Source of the DNA: JAYSFC01 sp041913505
GTDB taxonomy: Bacteria > Pseudomonadota > Gammaproteobacteria > Burkholderiales > Burkholderiaceae_C
Assembly: GCA_041913505.1 (NCBI GenBank)
Contig: JAYSFC010000026.1
Location: 1 to 34,144 of the forward strand
Length of the DNA stretch: 34,144 nt
Direction of reading: 5' to 3'
Below the pieces are notes generated by a model that ran no database searches, was not told the origin of the DNA, and saw only the letters and a list, made by a program, of their open reading frames with translations. A program made the translations under genes and the position numbers. Of this stretch, positions 7,336-13,062 are shown one piece after another (position 1 is the first letter of the stretch; each line of letters begins with the position of its first letter).

Positions 7336-7393
7336 TGTGGGTTCTCCGTCCTGGTTCGCTTTGATCGTAGGAAGGAGACCGCGCGCGCGGCAG

Positions 7394-7442
7394 TACCCGA
7401 TCCGGCTAGCGGTGTAGCCTATTCGGGCTATGGCGTCGGGTA
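7394..7442. promoter_or_regulatory. Candidate operator of the tsd operon
   Basis: The region 60-110 bases upstream of the cytochrome GTG carries nested symmetry. Outer arms are TACCCGA at 7394-7400 and TCGGGTA at 7436-7442. Inside are alternating half-sites GGCTA (7404-7408), TAGCC (7415-7419) and GGCTA (7426-7430), whose starts are 11 bases apart. A weak -10 (TACGAT, minus strand 7369-7364) without a good -35 suggests an activated promoter. The adjacent TtrR-like regulator is the obvious candidate to bind; this is inferred. Confidence 0.4.
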
Positions 7443-7562
7443 TTGGAAAGTGCTGCGGCAGGCCACAGGACGCCCGGCGCGCGGCGGGGGCATGGAGGCG
7501 GGCTTGGTGCGGGCGGGAGCGGGCTGGATAATACGGCCATAGCCCCCAACCGGAGTGTTCGC

Positions 7563-7865
7563 ATGGTTTCCATCGGATCGATTGCCTCGTCGGGTCTGCG
7601 CGCCGCGCAGCTGCAGCTCGATTCCTCGGCGCACAACGTCGCCAACCTGAACACGCCCGGCTTCAAGCGCCAGACCGTGGAATTGCAGGAAGAGCCCGAC
7701 CAGGGCGGTGTGCGCGCGAGCCTGGGGCGCGCGGACAGCGAGGGCGCGTCGCTCGAAACCGATGCGGTTGGGCAGATGGCCGCCACCTATGCCTTCAAGG
7801 CCAATGTGCAGGTGCTCAAGACCGCAGACCAGATGATGGGCACGCTGCTCGACGAGAAGGCCTGA
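7563..7865 (+). CDS. Short flagellar basal-body rod-like protein (orphan)
   Basis: A 100-residue protein with the N-terminal rod signature of FlgB/FlgC/FlgF/FlgG proteins: 'IASSGLRAAQLQLDSSAHNVANLNTPGFKR', quoted here in pieces, contains the conserved NxANxNTPGFKR core. Its C-terminus 'NVQVLKTADQMMGTLLDE' resembles the FlgC-type C-terminal helix. True FlgC proteins are about 135-150 residues, so this is a shortened form joining both terminal helices with little between. No other flagellar gene is in the window. A -10-like GATAAT lies about 35 bases upstream. Rod function here is doubtful; it may be a stand-alone paralogue. Confidence 0.75.
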   Translation: MVSIGSIASSGLRAAQLQLDSSAHNVANLNTPGFKRQTVELQEEPDQGGVRASLGRADSEGASLETDAVGQMAATYAFKANVQVLKTADQMMGTLLDEKA

Positions 7866-7887
7866 GTGGCCTTCTCCGCCGAGCCCC

Positions 7888-7968
7888 CTACTGCGCCAGC
7901 GCCAGTTCCGCAAGGCGCTGCGTGAGCCAGCGCGTGAAATCAGCGGTAGCCATGGCGTGCGCCTTCAT
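7888..7968 (-). CDS. Possible 26-codon ORF coupled to the DUF2061 gene
   Basis: On the minus strand an ATG at 7968 overlaps the DUF2061 stop as ATGA and opens a 26-codon ORF ending in TAG. The peptide contains 'DFTRWLTQRLAELALAQ', a plausible amphipathic helix. No homology can be claimed. It may be a tiny coupled gene, or the remnant of the C-terminus of a larger lost gene. Evidence is only start/stop overlap and helix-like composition. Confidence 0.25.
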   Translation of the reverse strand: MKAHAMATADFTRWLTQRLAELALAQ

Positions 7969-8219
7969 GCAGGCTGGGCGGCGCCATGGACCCCGGCGGC
8001 GACCTTGCGCCGCAGCGTGCGCTCCCAGGCCTTCTCGTGGAAGAAGAACGCTACGGCCTGTACCGTGGGTTCGAGCAGGCTCAGCGTCAGCGATGCGATG
8101 AGGTTGCCCGTGACCGCGTAGGCCACCAGGGCGGCCACGCAGATGTGGATCAAGTAGTAGCTGCCGGTCTTCATGAGGGTGGGCAGGTTCTGGCGGGCGG
8201 CGGCGCGGATTCGGGACAT
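7965..8219 (-). CDS. DUF2061 small membrane protein
   Basis: An 84-residue protein matching the DUF2061 family: two hydrophobic segments ('YYLIHICVAALVAYAVTG' and 'LIASLTLSLLEPTVQAVAFF') followed by the hallmark 'HEKAWER'. The function of the family is unknown. I chose the ATG at 8219 because an AAGGAGAG ribosome-binding site sits 4 bases before it; the in-frame ATG at 8240 would place that site inside the gene. A Fur-box-like sequence lies about 25-45 bases upstream, suggesting iron control. Confidence 0.8.
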   Translation of the reverse strand: MSRIRAAARQNLPTLMKTGSYYLIHICVAALVAYAVTGNLIASLTLSLLEPTVQAVAFFFHEKAWERTLRRKVAAGVHGAAQPA

Positions 8220-8243
8220 GGTGCTCTCCTTCGATGGCATGGG

Positions 8244-8265
8244 TGAATGCTAGTCATTCGCATTC
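8244..8265. promoter_or_regulatory. Fur-box-like operator
   Basis: The segment contains GAATG and CATTC arms around CTAGT, followed by a third GCATTC. The 19-base stretch from 8243 agrees with the classical Fur consensus (GATAATGATAATCATTATC) at 13 positions by eye. The reverse strand (AATGCGAATGACTAGCATTC) resembles betaproteobacterial Fur sites. It lies upstream of the DUF2061 gene and divergent from the SPFH gene, whose start is 150 bases away. Fur binding is inferred. Confidence 0.45.
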
Positions 8266-8416
8266 GATGACGCCAATTGATCCTCGCTAAATGCAAGATA
8301 GCCGCTATCGGCAAGGGGTGTCCGGCGGGCTGCCTGCCGCCACGCGGGGCCGCTATGATGGCCGCACGATTTCCCCCCTCCGATCCTCCAACCATCAACG
8401 ACCCGGGAGCGTTTGC

Positions 8417-9457
8417 ATGGCACTCATGGACTTCATCAAGAAGCAGTTCATCGACATCCTCCAATGGACCGAGGAGGGCGACGGAACGCTGGCCTGGCGC
8501 TTTCCGATGCGCGACATGGAAATCCAGAACGGCGGCATGCTGGTCGTGCGCGAGTCGCAGATGGCCGTGTTCGTCAACGAAGGCCAGGTGGCCGACGTGT
8601 TCGGCCCCGGCACCTACAAGCTGACCACGCAGACCCTGCCGGTGCTCACGTACCTGAAGAACTGGGACAAGCTGTTCCAGTCGCCCTTCAAGAGCGACGT
8701 GTACTTCTTCAGCACGCGCCAGCAGATCGACCAGAAATGGGGCACGCCGCAGCCCATCACCATCCGCGACAAGGACTTCGGCGCCGTGCGCCTGCGCGCG
8801 TTCGGCAATTACGCCTTCCGCGTGGCCGACCCCAAGCTGTTCCACACCGAGATCTCGGGCACGCGCGAGGCCTACACGGTGGCCGACCTCGACGGCCAGT
8901 TGCGCGGCCTGGTGCTGCAGAACATCAGCAACGCGATTGCGGGCAGCGGTGTGCCGTTCCTGGACTTGGCGGCCAACCAGGTGATGTTCGCTGATGCGCT
9001 GGCCAAGGAGCTGCAGCCCGCGTTCGCCAAGATCGGCCTCGCGCTCGAAACGCTCACGGTGCAGAACGTCTCGCTGCCCGAGGAGCTGCAGAAGATCCTC
9101 GACCAGAAGATCGGCATGGGCATGGTCGGCAACGACATGGGCAAGTTCATGCAGTACCAGACGGCGCAGGCCATCCCGAAGTTCGCCGAGAACGCGGGCC
9201 AGGGCGGCGGTATCGCGGGCGACGCCATGGGCCTGGGCGCCGGCGTGGCGCTGGGCCAGGTGCTGGCGCAGAACCTGCAGCAGGGCCTGCAGGGCGGCGC
9301 TGCTGCCGCGCAGGCGGCACCGGCGGCGGCCGTGGGCGTGCGGCCCGACGAGGTGATGGCCACGCTCGAGAAGCTGGGCGAACTCAAGGCCAAGGGCATC
9401 CTCACGCAGGAGGAGTTCGACGCCAAGAAGACCGAGTTGCTCAAGAAGCTCGTTTAA
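8417..9457 (+). CDS. SPFH-domain protein with C-terminal SHOCT motif
   Basis: A 346-residue protein of the SPFH (stomatin/prohibitin/flotillin) superfamily, of the group that includes Bacillus YdjI and is often annotated 'virion core protein'. It starts 'MALMDFIKKQFIDILQW', then 'GGMLVVRESQMAVFVNEGQ' and an SPFH core with 'FGNYAFRVADPKLF' to about residue 220. A Gly/Ala/Gln-rich linker follows, and the end 'LGELKAKGILTQEEFDAKK' is a SHOCT oligomerisation motif. No transmembrane helix is visible. It is the first gene of a five-gene co-directional cluster with membrane and zinc-ribbon proteins, so a membrane-scaffold or envelope-stress role is inferred. The start at 8417 fits the conserved N-terminus; the upstream in-frame extension looks non-coding. 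Confidence 0.85.
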   Translation: MALMDFIKKQFIDILQWTEEGDGTLAWRFPMRDMEIQNGGMLVVRESQMAVFVNEGQVADVFGPGTYKLTTQTLPVLTYLKNWDKLFQSPFKSDVYFFSTRQQIDQKWGTPQPITIRDKDFGAVRLRAFGNYAFRVADPKLFHTEISGTREAYTVADLDGQLRGLVLQNISNAIAGSGVPFLDLAANQVMFADALAKELQPAFAKIGLALETLTVQNVSLPEELQKILDQKIGMGMVGNDMGKFMQYQTAQAIPKFAENAGQGGGIAGDAMGLGAGVALGQVLAQNLQQGLQGGAAAAQAAPAAAVGVRPDEVMATLEKLGELKAKGILTQEEFDAKKTELLKKLV

Positions 9458-9462
9458 AAACG

Positions 9463-9515
9463 CTCTTGTTTTGATAGCTACTGGCGCCCACTGAAAAAGC
9501 GCCAGAGGCCAAAAA
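9463..9515. repeat. Short intergenic palindromic element
   Basis: Between the SPFH and DUF4178 genes lies an AT-rich element with TTTTGATAGC, then GGCGC and GCGCC arms around a loop, then a run of A. The mix of a GATAGC box, a GCGCC hairpin and flanking T/A runs is, from memory, a recurring intergenic pattern in Comamonadaceae genomes. A related element is at 28844-28930. It may act as a weak terminator or RNA-processing site inside the cluster. Confidence 0.5.
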
Positions 9516-9526
9516 CACTCCAAACA

Positions 9527-11041
9527 ATGGCCGAGAGCGCCACCCAGCGTCACTACCGCGCGCCCTGCCCGGGCTGCGGCGCGCCCGTGGAATTCCGCAG
9601 CGCGCAGTCCACGCACGCCGTCTGCGGCTACTGCCAGAGCACCGTCGTGCGCAGCGGCGAGGTGCTCACGCGCCTGGGCAAGATGGCCGAGCTGTTCGAC
9701 GACCACAGCCCGCTGCAGCTCATGGCGAGCGGGCGCATCCAGCTCGAGGGCCAGGACCTGCCCTTCACCCTCATCGGCCGCCTGCAGTACAAGGGCGACG
9801 AGGGCTCCTGGACGGAGTGGGTGGCCTTCCTGCAGGACGGCAGCACCGCCACGCTGGGCGAGGACAACGGCGCCTACGTCTTCACGCGGCCCTTCAGCAC
9901 CACGCGCGAGCTGCCGCAGGCGCAGGCCTTCCGCGTGGGCTCCACCACGGCCATCAACGGCAAGCCCTTCAGCGTGGCGGCCAATGTGCAGGCGCACCTG
10001 CTTTCGGCACAGGGCGAGCTGCCCAAGCTGCCGCCGCTGGGCCAACCCTTCGCGGTGGTGGAGCTGCGCAGCGAGGACGGCGAGGTGCTGTCCATCGACT
10101 ACGGCGGCCCCTCGCCCCGGCTCGAGCGCGGCCGCGCCGTGCGGCTCGAGGACCTGCAGCTCAAGGGCCTGAAGGACGAGTCGGCCAAGGAGGAAAAGGG
10201 CCGCCAGTTCAGCTGCCCGCACTGCGGCGCGCCCGTGCAGGTGCAGCTCGACGCCACCAAGAGCATCACCTGCGCCGCGTGCAGCAGCCTCATCGACCTG
10301 TCCCAGGGCCTGGGCGGCGAGCTGCGCCACGCGCTGCAGGACGAACCCGTGCAGCCGCTGATTCCGCTGTGCAGCACGGGCCAGCTCGAGGGGGTGCCGT
10401 GGCAGGTGGTGGGCTTTCAACACCGCATGGGGCAGGAGCCCGGCGACGACGAGCACTTCGGCTGGGAAGAGTACCTGCTCTACCACCGCCAGCGCGGCTT
10501 CGCCTTCCTCGTGGATGCGTCCGACGGCTGGAGCCTCGTGCGCCCCACCACGGGCGCACCCAAGCTCGCGGCCAATGGGCAGAGCGCCACGTACCTGGGC
10601 ACCACCTACAAGCTCACGTCCAGCTACAACGCCGAGACCACCTACGTGGCCGGCGAGTTCTACTGGCCCGTGGAGCGCGGCCAGAAGACCGCCAACCGCG
10701 ACTTCGCGGGCAGCGGGCGCGGCCTGCTCTCGATGGAGCAGACACCGCGCGAGATCACCTGGTCCAGCGGCAGCAAGCTCGACAGCGACACCGTGGCCAA
10801 AGCCTTCCAGCTCGAGGGGCAGAAGGACGCCCTGAAGCGCGAGGACGCGCTGCCCGCGTTCAAGGCCTCGGGCATGGGCTGCGGCACTGTGCTGATCATC
10901 CTCGTGGTGCTCGTGATCCTGCTGGTCCTCATGAACAGCTGCTCCTCGTGCGATCCGCGTGTGGAGAATTGCAGCGCCTCGTCGTACCGCAGCTCGGGCG
11001 GCTCGTATGGCGGTTATTCGAGCGGGGGCGGGCACAAATGA
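9527..11041 (+). CDS. DUF4178 protein with two zinc ribbons and a C-terminal membrane helix
   Basis: A 504-residue protein. Two four-cysteine zinc ribbons are visible: C14/C17 with C33/C36 ('CPGCGAP' and 'CGYCQS') and C230/C233 with C249/C252 ('CPHCGAP' and 'CAACSS'). Each precedes a beta-rich DUF4178 module (about 65-220 and 285-430). A transmembrane helix at about 452-472 ('VLIILVVLVILLVLM') is followed by a Cys-containing, Ser/Gly/Tyr-rich tail. The function of DUF4178 is unknown; it is typically found beside SPFH, DUF350 and aminopropyltransferase-like genes, as here. It most likely works as a membrane-tethered cytosolic protein with the upstream SPFH protein. A 28-base gap separates it from the next gene. 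Confidence 0.85.
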   Translation: MAESATQRHYRAPCPGCGAPVEFRSAQSTHAVCGYCQSTVVRSGEVLTRLGKMAELFDDHSPLQLMASGRIQLEGQDLPFTLIGRLQYKGDEGSWTEWVAFLQDGSTATLGEDNGAYVFTRPFSTTRELPQAQAFRVGSTTAINGKPFSVAANVQAHLLSAQGELPKLPPLGQPFAVVELRSEDGEVLSIDYGGPSPRLERGRAVRLEDLQLKGLKDESAKEEKGRQFSCPHCGAPVQVQLDATKSITCAACSSLIDLSQGLGGELRHALQDEPVQPLIPLCSTGQLEGVPWQVVGFQHRMGQEPGDDEHFGWEEYLLYHRQRGFAFLVDASDGWSLVRPTTGAPKLAANGQSATYLGTTYKLTSSYNAETTYVAGEFYWPVERGQKTANRDFAGSGRGLLSMEQTPREITWSSGSKLDSDTVAKAFQLEGQKDALKREDALPAFKASGMGCGTVLIILVVLVILLVLMNSCSSCDPRVENCSASSYRSSGGSYGGYSSGGGHK

Positions 11042-11069
11042 AACCGAAACCAAGCAAGGAGCACACATC

Positions 11070-11291
11070 ATGATGGGAATCGAATGGCTCAAGCCCGCGG
11101 CATTCCTCGGGTCCATCCTCTACGCCGTCATCGGCGTGGTGGTCTTCTGGCTGTGCTTCGTCATCGTGGACAAGATCACCCCCTACGACCTGTGGGCCGA
11201 GATCGTCGAGAAGCAGAACCAGGCGCTGGGCCTGGTGGTGGCGGCCATGTGCCTGGGCATCAGCCTGATCGTGGCGGCGGCGATCCACTGA
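11070..11291 (+). CDS. DUF350 small membrane protein
   Basis: A 73-residue protein with two transmembrane helices ('ILYAVIGVVVFWLCFVIVD' and 'ALGLVVAAMCLGISLIVAAA') joined by 'KITPYDLWAEIVEKQNQ', the signature of one DUF350 repeat. E. coli YjfL has several such repeats, so this is a single-repeat form. Function is unknown; family members occur beside PspA-like, polyamine-modifying and DUF4178 genes. A Shine-Dalgarno-like AAGGAG lies about 10 bases before the tandem ATG codons at 11070 and 11073. It belongs to the SPFH cluster by orientation and spacing. Confidence 0.85.
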   Translation: MMGIEWLKPAAFLGSILYAVIGVVVFWLCFVIVDKITPYDLWAEIVEKQNQALGLVVAAMCLGISLIVAAAIH

Positions 11292-11310
11292 GCACCCTTT
11301 GAGAAAGACC

Positions 11311-11338
11311 GCGGGCCGCACCGCCGTGCGGGGCCCGC
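11311..11338 (+). other. Strong hairpin just before the aminopropyltransferase-like start
   Basis: GCGGG plus CCGCAC pairs with GTGCGG plus CCCGC across a CGCC loop and a 2-base bulge. The stem ends 8 bases before the ATG at 11346, which has no clear Shine-Dalgarno. There is no T-run, so it is not an ordinary terminator. It could limit translation of the downstream gene or protect or process the mRNA; both are inference. Confidence 0.5.
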
Positions 11339-11345
11339 TCCGCCC

Positions 11346-12989
11346 ATGAGCGCACTGCCCCCCTCCTCAGCCGCCGCGCCCGCGCGCCGCGGCCCCCGTC
11401 CCATCGACATCGCCCTGCTCGCCAGCGTCTTCGTGGTGGCCGCCTGCGGCCTGCTCTACGAGCTGGCGGCGGGGGCGCTTGCGTCGTACCTGCTGGGCGA
11501 CTCGGTGCTGCAGTTCAGCACCATCATCGGCACCTACCTGTTCGCCATGGGCGTGGGCTCGTGGCTCTCGCGCTACTTCGAGCGGCAGCTGCCCGCGCAC
11601 TTTTTGCGCATTGAACTGCTCGTGGCGCTTGTCGGTGGTTCGCTTCCAGCTATGCTTTTTCTAGCAAATGCCTATGTGCCCGGCGCCTTCCGCGTGCTGC
11701 TCTACGGCATGGTGCTGCTCGTGGGCACGCTCGTGGGGCTGGAGATCCCGCTGGTCATGCGCATCCTCAAGCGCAACGTGGCGCTCAAGGACCTCGTCTC
11801 GCAGGTGCTCACCTTCGACTACCTGGGCGCGCTGGCGGTCTCGCTCGCGTTTCCGCTGCTGCTCGTGCCGCACCTGGGGCTGGTCCGCACGGGCCTGCTG
11901 TTCGGCGCCATGAACGCGGCCGTGGCCGTGTGGGCGCTGTGGCTGTTCCGCCGCGAGCTGCGGCACCTGCACGCCCATGCGCTGGCCTGCGCGGCCGTGC
12001 TGGGCGCGCTGCTGGCGGGGCTGTGGGGTGCCGAGCACATCACGCGCCTGGCCGAAGACCGCTTCTACCAGGACCGTATCGTGCTGAGCGCGAGCTCGCC
12101 CTACCAGCGCATCGTGGTCACGCAGGGGCGCGCGGGGCACCGGCTGTTCCTCAACGGCAACCTGCAGTTCGCCGAGCGCGATGAGTACCGCTACCACGAG
12201 GCCCTGGTGCACCCCGCCATGTCCGCGCACGGCGCGCCCAAGCGGGTGGCCGTGCTCGGCGGCGGCGACGGCATGGCCGTGCGCGAGATCCTCAAGTACC
12301 CGTCGGTGGAGTCCGTCACGCTCGTGGAGCTGGACCCGGCCATGACCCGCCTGTTCAGCGAGAACCCCACGCTGCGGCGCCTCAACGGCAACGCGCTCGC
12401 CGACCCCAAGGTGCATGTCGTCAACGCCGACGCCTTCCAGTGGCTGCAGGATGGCAAGGATGTGAGCGCCGCCGGGCCGCCCCAAGGCGCGACGGCCCCC
12501 TCGGGAGGCAGCGCACCACGCGCAGCGGGGAGCGTGGGGGCTCGCGACACCTTCGACGTGATCGTGGTCGATTTCCCCGACCCCACCAACTTCGCCATCG
12601 GCAAGCTCTACACCAACAGCTTCTACGCCCTGCTCGACCAGCGCCTGGCCGCGAGCGGCTATGCCGTGGTGCAGACCACCTCGCCGCTCGTGGCGCGCAA
12701 GAGCTTCTGGACGGTGGTGGCCACCATCGAATCCGTGGGCCTCGTGGCCACGCCCTACCACGCCCATGTGCCGAGCTTCGGCGAATGGGGCTTCGTGCTT
12801 GCGGGCCGCCGCCCCTGGCGCCCGCCCGAGGCGCTGCCGCCGGGGCTGCGCTTTCTGGATGTGGCCTCGCTGCCGCTGCTGTTTGACTTTCCGCGCGACA
12901 TGGCGCGCGTGGAGGCCGAGGTCAACCGCCTGTCCAACCAGGTGCTCGTGCATACCTACGAGCAGGAATGGGGCGCCGTGGCGCACTGA
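11346..12989 (+). CDS. Membrane polyamine aminopropyltransferase-like protein (SpeE family)
   Basis: A 547-residue protein. The first half (about residues 20-220) has several transmembrane helices, among them 'SVFVVAACGLLYELAAGALA' and 'FLRIELLVALVGGSLPAMLF'. The second half is a spermidine-synthase-type Rossmann domain with the cofactor loop 'VLGGGDGMAVREIL' (about 302-315), the acidic 'VTLVELDPAM' and the catalytic-type 'VVDFPDP' (about 407-413). Spermidine synthases move aminopropyl from decarboxylated S-adenosylmethionine to a polyamine; the membrane-fused subfamily is uncharacterised. Residues about 373-400 form a Gly/Ala/Pro/Ser-rich insert just before the catalytic strand, encoded by a repeat element (12463-12544). 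No speD is nearby. It is the fourth gene of the SPFH cluster. Confidence 0.85.
   Translation: MSALPPSSAAAPARRGPRPIDIALLASVFVVAACGLLYELAAGALASYLLGDSVLQFSTIIGTYLFAMGVGSWLSRYFERQLPAHFLRIELLVALVGGSLPAMLFLANAYVPGAFRVLLYGMVLLVGTLVGLEIPLVMRILKRNVALKDLVSQVLTFDYLGALAVSLAFPLLLVPHLGLVRTGLLFGAMNAAVAVWALWLFRRELRHLHAHALACAAVLGALLAGLWGAEHITRLAEDRFYQDRIVLSASSPYQRIVVTQGRAGHRLFLNGNLQFAERDEYRYHEALVHPAMSAHGAPKRVAVLGGGDGMAVREILKYPSVESVTLVELDPAMTRLFSENPTLRRLNGNALADPKVHVVNADAFQWLQDGKDVSAAGPPQGATAPSGGSAPRAAGSVGARDTFDVIVVDFPDPTNFAIGKLYTNSFYALLDQRLAASGYAVVQTTSPLVARKSFWTVVATIESVGLVATPYHAHVPSFGEWGFVLAGRRPWRPPEALPPGLRFLDVASLPLLFDFPRDMARVEAEVNRLSNQVLVHTYEQEWGAVAH
12463..12544. repeat. Dispersed GC-rich repeat inserted in frame in a coding region
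   Basis: About 82 bases with the blocks GCCGGGCCGCCCCAAGG, GGCCCCCTCGGGAGGCAGCG and GGGGAGCGTGGGGGC. From memory this block order is characteristic of a repeat usually found between genes in Acidovorax and relatives. Here it sits inside the aminopropyltransferase-like gene, keeps the frame and adds about 27 residues between 'FQWLQDGKD' and 'DTFDVIVVDFPDP'. Comparison with genome-wide copies would settle its exact ends. Confidence 0.6.
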
Positions 12990-13062
12990 TCCGGTGGACG
13001 ACAATGCGGCCAACGGCGGATCGCCAACGGGTTCCGGGCACTTGTTCTGTGGGAGGCTGACC

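Noticed and set aside
8297..8309. Perfect 6+1+6 palindrome GATAGC-C-GCTATC upstream of the SPFH gene
   Set aside because: Short and without promoter context; it may be a remnant of the GATAGC-type element, but there is too little to call.
8171..11116. A 981-codon open frame on the minus strand opposite the SPFH, DUF4178 and DUF350 genes
   Set aside because: It is low-complexity (His/Ala/Leu/Arg-rich), has no recognisable domain, and lies opposite three genes with clear families. High GC leaves antisense frames open.
11600..11670. A locally AT-richer stretch in the aminopropyltransferase-like gene that looked like another GATAGC-type element
   Set aside because: The translation 'RIELLVALVGGSLPAMLFL' is a normal membrane segment for the family, and no clear palindrome is present.
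12661..13062. Upstream in-frame extension of the FAD oxidoreductase gene
   Set aside because: It overlaps the C-terminal half of the aminopropyltransferase-like gene. The twin-arginine lipoprotein signal and GGGAGG ribosome-binding site place the start at 13063.
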